From: M0108 sp963841065
Lineage (GTDB): Bacteria > Pseudomonadota > Gammaproteobacteria > Chromatiales > Chromatiaceae
Direction: 5' to 3'
DNA length: 64,000 bases
NCBI GenBank assembly: GCA_963841065.1
Contig: CAWJBI010000035.1
Location: 62,001-126,000, forward strand
Positions 51,941 to 59,884 of the stretch are shown one piece after another. The notes under the pieces are model-generated. The model was not told the DNA's origin and did not search any database. It was given only the letters and a program-made list of their open reading frames with translations. How positions within the stretch are numbered: position 1 is the first letter of the stretch; every line of letters begins with the position of its first letter. A program made the translations under genes and the position numbers.

Positions 51941-52309
51941 ATGAAGAAGCTTGCTACTGCTGCCGCTATCGCCGCCCTGCTGGGTGTCTCCGCCACCGCT
52001 TCCGCCTTCTGGGGTGGCGGCCCTTGGGGCAACGACGGTTGGGGTAATAACTCCAACAACTGGATGAACGACATGTTCGGTGATGGGTCCGGCGACTTCA
52101 GCATGAACATGTCCGGTGGCGGACGCGGCTATGGTCGCGGCTACAACCGCTACTACGACAACTACTACAATGGCTATGGCCCCTATGGCTATGGCGCCCC
52201 CTACGGCTATGCTCCCTATGGTGCTCCTTACGGCGCCCCTTACGGCGCGCCCTATGCCCCGCCCGCCCCGCCCGCTCCGCCCGCCGCCCCTGCCGCTCCC
52301 TCCAAGTGA
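51941..52309 (+). CDS. sulfur globule protein (Gly/Tyr-rich, secreted)
   Basis: A 122-aa protein: an 18-22-residue signal peptide (MKKLATAAAIAALLGVSATA, cleavage after ASA), then FWGGGPWGNDGWGNNSNNW, a Gly/Tyr/Asn-rich middle (GRGYGRGYNRYYDNYYNGYG), a tandem array of (P)YGA units near 85-105 and a Pro/Ala tail. This composition is that of the structural proteins coating periplasmic sulfur globules in purple sulfur bacteria such as Allochromatium vinosum (Sgp family). I choose ATG 51941 because AGAGAGAG precedes it and it starts the signal; the frame is open to 51902. It is the best organism marker in the window. Confidence 0.8.
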   Translation: MKKLATAAAIAALLGVSATASAFWGGGPWGNDGWGNNSNNWMNDMFGDGSGDFSMNMSGGGRGYGRGYNRYYDNYYNGYGPYGYGAPYGYAPYGAPYGAPYGAPYAPPAPPAPPAAPAAPSK

Positions 52310-52535
52310 GCCACGGCTGAGCTAGGGAATTGTCGCGCACAGGGATGTGTGCTCCGTCCTATACCCCTTTCGGCGTCGGGGGAGGGTCGTAAGCATCTTA
52401 GCGGTAGCAAGTACCTTTCTTCGACGCCACCTCTTCGTATCGTCTCGCTGGCCCAACTCACCTCGGGCTAGCTATCTGTCTTTCCAGAATCCTATTCTCA
52501 TGCCTCGCGTCCAGCCGTCCCGATAAGCAGGGTGG

Positions 52536-54368
52536 CTAGGGCTTTGTCTCGGTTGGGACCGGCAGCAGTCGTGTGCCCGCCGCCAGGGGGCGCACCAGGG
52601 GTTTCAGGCGCTGCAAGTCCTGGGGGAGGGCGGTCAGGGCGGCCTCGGCCTCGGTCCGGGTGGCGTAATGGCCCACCAGGAGGGCCACCCACGCCTTGCC
52701 CCGATGCTGGCCTTGCAGAATGCGGAACTGACCCACCCCGGCGTGCCGTTGCGCGAAGGCGGCGAGGCCCGCGTCGTTGGCCACGGTCAGGAGCTGGATC
52801 GCAAAGCCGCCCGGGTCCCGACCTTCTGGCGCTGGTACGCGGGTCGCGTCGTGGGGTGGCGATGAATCCGGAGGCGCGACATCAGGATCAGGGCCAGGTA
52901 CCACCGCAATGCGGCTGGACAAGGCGGGGCCGGTGGGATCGAGGGCCAGCGGTGCAGGACTCTCCGTGCTCGCCGTCCCTTTCCGGGGTCCGTCCAGCAT
53001 CTCCCCCGGCACAGGTGCCGTCAAACGACCCAAGCCCAGCAGCGCGACCAGGATGCCGCCGGCGGCCAGCACCCGCAGCCAGGGGGCGCGGGGCGGGGGT
53101 GGTGGCTGATGCCCCTGGGCGAGCAGCAGGCTGTAGATGGGTTGCCCGCCCAGCGCCTCGGCGGTGAAGGTGGCCCCGAGGCAGGTGAGGATGATGGGCA
53201 AGCCCAGGTCCAGGGCGCCGGTAAGTTCGATCACCAGGATGATCCCCGTCAAGGGGGCGCGCACCGTGGCGGCAAAGAGGGCGCCCATGGCCGCCACCGC
53301 GAAGAGGCCGGGACTCAGGCCCAGCCCCGGGGCCAGCCCCGCCACCAGGTGATCGAAGAGCACTCCGACCAGGGTGCCCAGCGCGAGCAGGGGGGCGAAG
53401 ATACCGCCCGGTAGCCCGGCGCCATAGCTGCCCACCGTGGTCAGCACACGCGCCGCCAGCAGGATCAGCAGGAAGCCGGTGCCCGGGTGGCCCTGGAGCA
53501 GGGACGCCACCAGGCCCTCGCCGCCACCCATGGCTTGGGGCGCGCTCCAGACCAGAGCCCCCAGGGCCATCCCCAGGACGCCGGTGGTGAGATAGGCATG
53601 GCCCTCGCGCAAGGCCCGCAACCGCCCCAGCGACCCCAGGAGCAGGGCGTTGAAGAGGACCCCCAGGACCCCGACCAAGACTCCCAGCACCACAAAGAGG
53701 GGCAAGGCGGACAGGGGGGCCAGGCCCAGTGGCGGCAAGGGCAGGGCTGGCCCCTGTCCCAGGAAGCCATCGCTGACCACCACCGCCAGGCAGCACGCCA
53801 GGATGACCGACTGCAGCGCGGCGAAGCTGTACTCGAAGTGCTCCCGCAGTTCCTCGGTGACGAAGATGATGGCCGCGAGCGGGGCATTGAAGGCGGCGGC
53901 AAGTCCCGCGGCCGCGCCGGCTGCGATCAGGGTGCGGCCCTGCCGGGCATCCAGGCCCAGCCGCTCCGTCGCCAGTTGGCCCAGTGCGGCGCCCATGTGG
54001 ACCGTCGGCCCCTCGCGCCCCAGCACCAGACCGGAGCCGACCGCCAGGACCCCGGCGACGAACTTGACCGGCAGCACCCGTTGCCAACCCAGGCCGTGTT
54101 CACCGGCAAGGATGGCCTCTACCTCCTGAATGCCGCTACCGGCCGTCTCCGGGGCGAAACGGCGCACCAGCCAGAGGGCGACGCACAGCACCAGGGCCCC
54201 CAGGGCCATCAGCACCAGCCAACCCGGCACCGGGGCCGCCTCCAGGGCGGTGCGCAGCAGGTCGCGGCCCTGATCGGCCTGGTCGAGCAGGGCATGGAAT
54301 GCTGCCCCGACCAGCCCTGCCAGGATTCCCACCAGGGCCGCCGCCAGAAAAGGCCGCAGCTTGGCCAT
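52536..54368 (-). CDS. ClC-type chloride channel/antiporter fused to a SPOR domain
   Basis: A 610-aa fusion. Residues 1-430 or so are a ClC protein: AGSGIQEVEAI, then GLVLGREGPTVHMGAA with the gating Glu that marks H+/Cl- antiporters, and GAGLPGGIFAPLLALGTLV. A further membrane segment (LRVLAAGGILVALLGLGRL, near 455) and a Pro/Asp-rich linker lead to a C-terminal SPOR-like domain: GFAIQLLTVANDAGLAAFAQ ... GKAWVALLVGHYATRTEAEA. SPOR domains bind denuded glycan at the septum and need to be periplasmic, which the extra segment would allow. ATG 54368 is chosen over TTG 54392. I know of no common ClC-SPOR protein. Confidence 0.85.
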   Translation of the reverse strand: MAKLRPFLAAALVGILAGLVGAAFHALLDQADQGRDLLRTALEAAPVPGWLVLMALGALVLCVALWLVRRFAPETAGSGIQEVEAILAGEHGLGWQRVLPVKFVAGVLAVGSGLVLGREGPTVHMGAALGQLATERLGLDARQGRTLIAAGAAAGLAAAFNAPLAAIIFVTEELREHFEYSFAALQSVILACCLAVVVSDGFLGQGPALPLPPLGLAPLSALPLFVVLGVLVGVLGVLFNALLLGSLGRLRALREGHAYLTTGVLGMALGALVWSAPQAMGGGEGLVASLLQGHPGTGFLLILLAARVLTTVGSYGAGLPGGIFAPLLALGTLVGVLFDHLVAGLAPGLGLSPGLFAVAAMGALFAATVRAPLTGIILVIELTGALDLGLPIILTCLGATFTAEALGGQPIYSLLLAQGHQPPPPPRAPWLRVLAAGGILVALLGLGRLTAPVPGEMLDGPRKGTASTESPAPLALDPTGPALSSRIAVVPGPDPDVAPPDSSPPHDATRVPAPEGRDPGGFAIQLLTVANDAGLAAFAQRHAGVGQFRILQGQHRGKAWVALLVGHYATRTEAEAALTALPQDLQRLKPLVRPLAAGTRLLPVPTETKP

Positions 54369-54411
54369 AAGCTCAGCGCTCAGGGCTGGCAAGCCGCGAG
54401 GGGCCGATCGC

Positions 54412-55041
54412 TCACCCGCTGACGGCGGGGTTCAGGCTGTAGAAGCCGGACAGGGTCGCCGTGGCCAGCACATGGCCCTCCAAGGCCTGACGCACGGAGC
54501 GGCCGTCGAGTTCGCCGGCCACCGCTAGGGCGGGGACGTCGATGGCATAGAGGGTGAAGACGTAGTCATGCAACCGCTCATCGTTCCAGGGCGGGCAAGG
54601 GCCGTCGTAGCCGAAATAGGGGCCCGCCATCTCCGCGTCCGCGGCGAACCAACCGGTGTAATCGTTCAAGCCATGCCGCAGGCCGCCGGGCGCCGCTGGC
54701 CCGGATTTGCCACGGGGGGTCACGCCGCGACAGTGACTGCCCGCGGGGATCTCGGTGGTAGAGGGGGGGATATCCAGCAAGACCCAATGAAAGAAATCGA
54801 TGCGGGGCAGCGCGACGGGCAGGGTCTTGCCCTCCTGATTGACATCCTCACCCGTGCTGGGGACGTTGGCGTCATGGCAGATCAGCACCAGGGATTGGGT
54901 GCCCGCCGGGATGTCCGTCCAGGCGAGATGGGGGTTGATGTTGTCGGAGAGGGTGATATGGGTGTCGGGCGCGATCCGGGCAAAGGCGTACTGGGCCGGA
55001 ATCGCCTGACCCTGGCTAAAGCTGTCACTGACGAGTTTCAT
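54412..55041 (-). CDS. YbhB/YbcL-family PEBP protein
   Basis: A 209-aa phosphatidylethanolamine-binding-protein-like product. LSDNINPHLAWTDIPAGTQS, LVLICHDANVPS, FHWVLLDIPPST and FGYDGPCPPWNDERLHDYVF carry the family's D-x-D-x-P and GPxPP-x-G/H-type ligand-pocket segments. No signal peptide, so cytosolic. Bacterial members are usually called Raf-kinase-inhibitor-like, but their role is unclear. It precedes the ClC-SPOR gene on the same strand, 43 bp apart. Confidence 0.88.
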   Translation of the reverse strand: MKLVSDSFSQGQAIPAQYAFARIAPDTHITLSDNINPHLAWTDIPAGTQSLVLICHDANVPSTGEDVNQEGKTLPVALPRIDFFHWVLLDIPPSTTEIPAGSHCRGVTPRGKSGPAAPGGLRHGLNDYTGWFAADAEMAGPYFGYDGPCPPWNDERLHDYVFTLYAIDVPALAVAGELDGRSVRQALEGHVLATATLSGFYSLNPAVSG

Positions 55042-55203
55042 GGGCGGTCACCTGGGCTTAGGGTGTGGGTTGAGAACTTCCGATAAGCCTAGCATGGGAG
55101 CCGCGTCGGCTCACGCCTGGAGATGTATGGCAAAGTCAGGCGGAGTTGACGGCCCCCGCGCCGGGTGCTGAAATCCGCATTAAATCCAATATCGAGGCCT
55201 GAA

Positions 55204-55476
55204 ATGAATAGCATCCCAGCACAAGAGATCAAGCGCCTCGGCATCTCGGCTGTCGATAAGGCGCTCCGGCTGGGGCCGGTGCATGTCGTCAAAAACAATC
55301 GCCCACGGTACGTCGTGTTGACCGAGGAGGGCTACCAGGAACTGGTACAGGATCAGGCCAGCGCCGCCCGCGACAGTCTGCGCGTCTCACTTGAGGATCT
55401 AAAGGCCGGCCGCGTGACGCGTTACGATGATGTCGATGCGCTAATGGACCGGCTTGAGCGGAACGACCTGGAATGA
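55204..55476 (+). CDS. Phd/YefM-like antitoxin
   Basis: A 90-aa antitoxin. MNSIPAQEIKRLGISAVDKA and VVKNNRPRYVVLTEEGYQEL match prevent-host-death-type antitoxins, whose N-terminal fold binds the operator and whose acidic C-terminus (YDDVDALMDRLERNDLE) wraps the toxin. The ATG at 55204 is preferred; the frame upstream to 55165 is not conserved. The stop overlaps the toxin start as ATGA (55473-55476). Confidence 0.8.
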   Translation: MNSIPAQEIKRLGISAVDKALRLGPVHVVKNNRPRYVVLTEEGYQELVQDQASAARDSLRVSLEDLKAGRVTRYDDVDALMDRLERNDLE

Positions 55477-55752
55477 CGTTCGCGCTGATTACGACCCAGC
55501 ATTTCGAGCGTCGGGCAACCAAGTTCTTGCGCAAACATCCGGACCTCAAGGCCGTCTTGAGGGAAACCCTTGGCGCAACTCCGGCAAGATCCCTTTCAAC
55601 CGAGCCTGCGGCTGCACGGGTTGACCGGAGTTCTCGCCGGCGTCCAGGCGGTCAGCCTCACCCACGCTTACCGCTTGACCCTGATCCTCCAGGTCACCGA
55701 AAGGGAGATCATCCTGCTTGATATCGGTTCCCATGATGAGGTCTATCGATAA
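55473..55752 (+). pseudogene. RelE/YafQ-like toxin, frameshifted
   Basis: MTFALITTQHFERRATKFLR and KHPDLKAVLRET read in the first frame; the family's remainder QLRQDPFQPSLRLHGLTGVL, then VSLTHAYRLTLILQVTEREI and LLDIGSHDEVYR is in the +1 frame. Removing one C from the CCC at 55567-55569 restores an intact 92-aa RelE-type mRNA interferase. As it stands the first frame runs on to 55721 with altered sequence and no toxin fold. Coupled to the antitoxin by ATGA. Confidence 0.8.
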
Positions 55753-55766
55753 GGGTACGCAGAGAC

Positions 55767-55904
55767 TTGGACGTCCGCCGCGAGGTCTCTCTTGCCGAGG
55801 CCAAGGCCCGCATTACCCTCTTCGCCACTTCTAAACTGCCCTGTGCCTGTCGCTATGTGGAGAGTGAGCGGCGCGATCCGGGCCAAGGCAAGTTTGGGCC
55901 CTAA
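55767..55904 (+). pseudogene. possible C-terminal gene fragment of unknown family
   Basis: From a TTG at 55767 a frame of 45 residues reads LDVRREVSLAEAKARITLFA, KLPCACRYVESERRDPGQGK and ends FGP. It looks like real protein sequence (charged helix, then a CACRY turn), but no family is recognised, no start is supported and the upstream part would be missing. It converges on the denitrification genes. Low confidence. Confidence 0.25.
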
Positions 55905-55938
55905 TCGCCCGGCCCTGGCTAAACCCCGCCCCTTATCC

Positions 55939-56229
55939 CTAAGTCAGGCTGGTCAGCCGGGCGATCTCGGGGCCATAGAGGTGGACCAACAACATGCAAG
56001 CCGGCACCAGCAGTCCAAAGAGCCGCACCGGGTAGCGAATGCCGGGCCGGGCCTGGCTGACTTCCAGAAATTCCTCGATGACCATGCCGCCTTTCCAGGC
56101 CGTGATGGTGGCAACGATCAGGGTCAGCCCCAGGCCCGGGGTTGCCCCCTCGCCAAGACTGGCGCCCGTGAGGGTGAGGATGACCAGGATCAGCCAGGTC
56201 AGGACCAGGGCGCGAAAGGAGGGGTTCAT
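55939..56229 (-). CDS. cytochrome c oxidase subunit IV-like / NorF-like membrane protein
   Basis: A 96-aa protein with three membrane segments (ALVLTWLILVILTLTGASLG, LGLTLIVATITAWKGGMVIE, YPVRLFGLLVPACMLLVHLY). The ATITAWKGGMVIEEFLEV segment is typical of prokaryotic subunit-IV-like proteins that accompany NorE in nitric oxide reductase gene clusters. It starts 9 bp after norE. No norCB genes are in the window. Confidence 0.75.
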   Translation of the reverse strand: MNPSFRALVLTWLILVILTLTGASLGEGATPGLGLTLIVATITAWKGGMVIEEFLEVSQARPGIRYPVRLFGLLVPACMLLVHLYGPEIARLTSLT

Positions 56230-56238
56230 GGAGGCGCC

Positions 56239-56853
56239 TCAGGGCAGGACGTAGAAGAGTGGGAAGATCATGAGCCAGATCAGGTCGGTGGCGTGCCAAT
56301 AGCTGGCGAAGGCCACCATGCCGCGATGGTTGCTGGCCGAGTAGGCGCCGGTGGCGAGGCGGGCCATAATCCAGGCCATGCCGAGCAGCCCCCAGCTCAC
56401 ATGCACCAGGTGATTGAAAGTCAGGTAGTAATAGGCCAGTTGAAAGACATCGCCGCCTCCGTCCAAGCCTCGCGCCAGGTTCCAGCGGAATTCCAGGACC
56501 TTCATGATCGGATAGCCCAAGGCCGTCACCAAAGCGAGGACCAGCCAGGTCAGGGCCGCGCGCGCGCGATCGGCACGGATGGCATGCAGGGCGCTGGCGA
56601 CCATGAAACTACTGGTCAGCATGACCAGGGTGTTGACGATGCCGGCCAGGGTCCATAGCTTGGCTGGGCCTTGGTGAAAGGCCTCCGGATGATGGGCGCG
56701 GGCGATGAAATAGACGAAAAACATCAGGGCGAATTCGGTCATCTCCGCAAAGATGCCGACCCAGATGGCCTTGTTGCCAGGGATGCCCGTGTCGCGGAAT
56801 TCCGGTGAAGCCGTGATGGGGAGGTTTTCCAGGGCGTATTGACTAGCGGGCAT
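56239..56853 (-). CDS. norE: NorE-like cytochrome c oxidase subunit III family protein
   Basis: A 204-aa protein with five membrane segments: AIWVGIFAEMTEFALMFFVY, IVNTLVMLTSSFMVASALHA, LTWLVLALVTALGYPIMKVL, YYYLTFNHLVHVSWGLLGMA and YWHATDLIWLMIFPLFYVLP. PGNKAIWVGIFAEMTEFALM and the end YWHATDLIWLMIFPL are NorE-type, a heme-copper-oxidase subunit III relative that improves nitric oxide reductase activity. Overlaps the upstream DUF2189 gene by 11 bp. Confidence 0.82.
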   Translation of the reverse strand: MPASQYALENLPITASPEFRDTGIPGNKAIWVGIFAEMTEFALMFFVYFIARAHHPEAFHQGPAKLWTLAGIVNTLVMLTSSFMVASALHAIRADRARAALTWLVLALVTALGYPIMKVLEFRWNLARGLDGGGDVFQLAYYYLTFNHLVHVSWGLLGMAWIMARLATGAYSASNHRGMVAFASYWHATDLIWLMIFPLFYVLP

Positions 56854-57757
56854 GGAGATTTCCCGGAGTCCGAGAGCCTGTCCCGGCAGGTGTCAGTGGA
56901 TTTCCAGATTGGAGAACTGATTGAGTAGCCGAGCGAGCCTCCAACGGGGCATCGGGCCCCAAGCCCGGGTTGGCGGCGGCCTCGGCTGGGCCAGTGGGCT
57001 CCCTGGTTGGGGGAAAGACGATGCGGTAGAGCTCATAGTGGGCGTAAGCCAGTACCGGCAGGATCAGGGCCAGCAGGGGTGGCAGGAGGATGCCAACCAG
57101 GAGCCCCAGGATGATGGTCAGGCCCCAGGCCAGGGCTGGCCCTGGGCTATAAAACATGGCCCGCACGCTGGCATGGATAGCGGTGATGGGTTGGGCGCGG
57201 CCTTCGTAGAGAAGCGGCACGGCGAAGGCGGCGATGAGATGGACGCCGGCGGCGAGGCAGGCCCCCATGAGGCTGGACCAGCGGAGGAAAGTCCCGATTT
57301 TGGCCGCTGACCCAGTGCCGCCCGCGGCTTGCGCGCCCGCGTCCAGCGAGGCGCCAGTCCCAACCAGGAAGGCATAGAGGATGCCGGCGTCCGTGATCCA
57401 AACGAGCAGGAGAAAGCAGCAGGCGCCGGCGAGGGCCCAGAATCCCGCGCCCACTTGCCGGTAACCGCGCCACGCCAGACCCAGGCCAGGCCGTTGACCC
57501 GCGTCCCGCGACTTGTGCAAGGCCAACCAGGGCGGCAGCAGGAGGGGGCCGATCAGGAAGAAGCCGCCCGCCAGGATCAACGCCAGGGCCGGGGTGCCGA
57601 TAGCGAGAGGGATCAGCAGTATGCTAGTGGTGATCAGGGCCAGGAGGAAGCCCAGCAGCAGGCTGGGTCCTGGCATGGTGCGCAAGTGGCGCCACCCGGA
57701 GCCGAGCGCATGGGGGATATCGACAAGATGGAAGGGGGCGGGGGAGAGGTTGCTCAA
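56843..57757 (-). CDS. DUF2189-like membrane protein next to denitrification genes
   Basis: A 304-aa protein with about six membrane segments (SLLLGFLLALITTSILLIPL, FFLIGPLLLPPWLALHKSRD, LIAAFAVPLLYEGRAQPITA, GLTIILGLLVGILLPPLLAL). The start HALGSGWRHLRTMPGPSLLL and the SRDAGQRPGLGLAWRGYR segment fit DUF2189, a family of unknown function often found beside nir/nor or cytochrome oxidase genes. Heads the leftward nor-like operon and is divergent from nirS across a shared 243-bp region. Confidence 0.65.
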   Translation of the reverse strand: MSNLSPAPFHLVDIPHALGSGWRHLRTMPGPSLLLGFLLALITTSILLIPLAIGTPALALILAGGFFLIGPLLLPPWLALHKSRDAGQRPGLGLAWRGYRQVGAGFWALAGACCFLLLVWITDAGILYAFLVGTGASLDAGAQAAGGTGSAAKIGTFLRWSSLMGACLAAGVHLIAAFAVPLLYEGRAQPITAIHASVRAMFYSPGPALAWGLTIILGLLVGILLPPLLALILPVLAYAHYELYRIVFPPTREPTGPAEAAANPGLGPDAPLEARSATQSVLQSGNPLTPAGTGSRTPGNLHAR

Positions 57758-57899
57758 GGGATGGGTGTCGCTCTGGTTGGCATCCGGACTTTCTGTTCAA
57801 TTGCCGGCAAGGTGTATGCGGGCTTGATCTTGGATCCGCAGCTTAGGGGGCGCTCCCAGGGGCGCCTTGATCCACCTCAATTCGGTTGGCCAGAGCCCC

Positions 57900-57913
57900 T
57901 TGACATAAGTCAA
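57900..57913 (+). promoter_or_regulatory. NnrR/DNR/FNR-type box before nirS
   Basis: TTGACATAAGTCAA is a perfect palindrome TTGAC-N4-GTCAA. It fits CRP/FNR-family sites, and the C/G in the half-site is typical of NO-responsive DNR/NnrR regulators controlling nirS. The centre is 94 bp before the nirS ATG. A TATTCT hexamer at 57937-57942 lies where the -10 box of a class II promoter is expected, with a start near 57948. The site lies between divergent operons, so it may also affect DUF2189-norE. Confidence 0.75.
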
Positions 57914-58000
57914 GGGCAAGCGGTAAGACAGCACTTATTCTCCGTGCTGGCTGATACTCGGTCGGCCCACGATCATCAAAACCAAGCGGAGAGGCACTTC

Positions 58001-59749
58001 ATGAATTCGAAATTGTTGACGACCATCGGGCGCCACCGCGCCGGGGTATTTTTAGTCAGCGCCATGGCGTTTGCCGTGGGTAACGCCCTAGCCGCGACCG
58101 ACCCCGCGCACCCCGATGCCAAAAGCCCCGAGATGTCCTACCAGGGCGCCCCCGGGGCCATCGATCCCGCGGCCATGAAGGACTTTATGGACGGCGAAGG
58201 GCCCAAGATGACCAAGGCCGAGTTTGCGGAAGCGAAGGAGATCTTCTTCCAGCGCTGCGCGGGCTGCCACGGCGTGCTGCGCAAGGGTGCCACCGGCAAG
58301 CCCCTGACCACCGACAAGACCCGGGCCCTGGGTACCGACTACCTCAAGGCGATGATCACCTACGGTTCGCCCGCGGGCATGCCCAACTGGGGCACCTCCG
58401 GTGATTTCACCGAGGCCAAGGTCGATCTGATGGCCCGCTACCTGCAGCATGAGCCACCTCAGCCCCCCGAATTTGGCCTGCCGGACATGAAGGGGACCTG
58501 GAAGGTGCTGGTTGCGCCCGAGAAGCGGCCCACCAAGCAGATGAACAAGCTGAATCTGGATAACCTCTTCTCCGTCACCCTGCGCGACGCCGGCGAGATC
58601 GCCCTGATCGATGGCGACAGCAAGGAGATCGTCAGCATCATCAAGACGGGTTACGCGGTCCATATCTCCCGCCTGTCGGCCTCCGGGCGTTATCTCTTCG
58701 TCATTGGCCGCGACGCCAAGATCAACCTCATCGATCTCTGGATGGAGAAGCCCGAGACCGTCGCCGAGATCAAGGTCGGCATGGAGGCACGCTCCGTGGA
58801 GACCTCCAAGTTCCCCGGCATGGAGGACAAGTACGCGGTGGCCGGCACCTATTGGCCGCCCCAGTTCGTCATCATGGACGGCGATACCCTGGAGCCCCTC
58901 AAGATCGTCTCCACCCGCGGCATGACGGTGGACACTCAGGAATACCATCCGGAGCCCCGGGTGGCGGCCATCGTCGCCTCTCACGAGCACCCCGAGTTCA
59001 TCGTCAACGTCAAGGAGACTGGCCATGTCCTGATGGTCGATTATTCGGACATCGACAATCTCAAGACCACGGATATCGAGGCCGCCCCCTTCCTGCATGA
59101 TGGCGGCTGGGATGGCACCAAGCGCTACTTCATGACGGCGGCCAACAAGTCCAACAAGATCGCCGTGGTGGACTCCAAGGATCAGAAACTGGCCGCCATC
59201 GTGGACGTGGGTGATATTCCCCATCCGGGTCGTGGCGCCAATTTTGTCGATCCGCAATTTGGCCCGGTCTGGGGGACCAGCCACTTGGGGGATGCCTCCA
59301 TCTCCCTGATCGGCACCGATCCCGACAAGCATCCGGATCAGGCCTGGAAGGTGGTGCGTAAACTGCAAGGGCAGGGCGGCGGTTCCCTCTTCATCAAGAC
59401 CCACCCCAAATCCCGAAACCTCTATGTGGATACGGCCCTCAACTCGGTCGAGAAGTTGAGCCAGAGCGTGGCGGTATTCAATATCGACAAGCTGGATGCC
59501 CCCTTCACGGTCCTGCCCATCGCCGAATGGGCGGATCTGGGCGAGGGTGCCAAGCGCGTGGTGCAGCCCGAGTACAACAAGGCGGGCGACGAGGTGTGGT
59601 TCTCCGTCTGGAACGGCAAGGATAAGAAATCGGCCCTGGTGGTCGTGGACGACAAGACCCTGAAGCTCAAGAAGGTCATCAAGGACGATCGCCTGGTGAC
59701 CCCGACCGGCAAGTTCAACGTCTACAACACCATCCATGATGTCTATTGA
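58001..59749 (+). CDS. nirS: cytochrome cd1 nitrite reductase
   Basis: NirS reduces nitrite to NO in the periplasm. The 582-aa protein begins MNSKLLTTIGRHRAGVFLVS (signal cut near ALA), with GCGGAGAGG eight bases upstream. The N-terminal cytochrome c domain has FFQRCAGCHGVLRKGA (CxxCH), followed by an eight-bladed heme d1 propeller. VDTQEYHPEPRVAAIVASHE and HPEFIVNVKETGHVLMVDY contain the two active-site His residues, and GGGSLFIKTHPKSRNLYVD is also conserved. The heme d1 pathway genes except nirN are not in the window. Confidence 0.95.
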   Translation: MNSKLLTTIGRHRAGVFLVSAMAFAVGNALAATDPAHPDAKSPEMSYQGAPGAIDPAAMKDFMDGEGPKMTKAEFAEAKEIFFQRCAGCHGVLRKGATGKPLTTDKTRALGTDYLKAMITYGSPAGMPNWGTSGDFTEAKVDLMARYLQHEPPQPPEFGLPDMKGTWKVLVAPEKRPTKQMNKLNLDNLFSVTLRDAGEIALIDGDSKEIVSIIKTGYAVHISRLSASGRYLFVIGRDAKINLIDLWMEKPETVAEIKVGMEARSVETSKFPGMEDKYAVAGTYWPPQFVIMDGDTLEPLKIVSTRGMTVDTQEYHPEPRVAAIVASHEHPEFIVNVKETGHVLMVDYSDIDNLKTTDIEAAPFLHDGGWDGTKRYFMTAANKSNKIAVVDSKDQKLAAIVDVGDIPHPGRGANFVDPQFGPVWGTSHLGDASISLIGTDPDKHPDQAWKVVRKLQGQGGGSLFIKTHPKSRNLYVDTALNSVEKLSQSVAVFNIDKLDAPFTVLPIAEWADLGEGAKRVVQPEYNKAGDEVWFSVWNGKDKKSALVVVDDKTLKLKKVIKDDRLVTPTGKFNVYNTIHDVY

Positions 59750-59848
59750 GCGCTGACCCGGCGTCAGCCGCCAGGCTTCCCTTCCCGGCCTAGCCGGGAT
59801 CGGGACCGGGCGCTATCCTCATGGGGCAGGGAGGCCCCGCCACCTCAT

Positions 59849-59870
59849 ATCGCCGCCCGGGCGATTTTTT
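59849..59870 (+). terminator. rho-independent terminator after nirS
   Basis: ATCGCC (59849-59854) and GGCGAT (59860-59865) form a 6-bp stem around a GCCCG loop, followed by six T (59865-59870). It ends only 15 bp before nirN, so nirN must use read-through or its own promoter. Confidence 0.75.
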
Positions 59871-59884
59871 ATGAGTGAGTTGCC

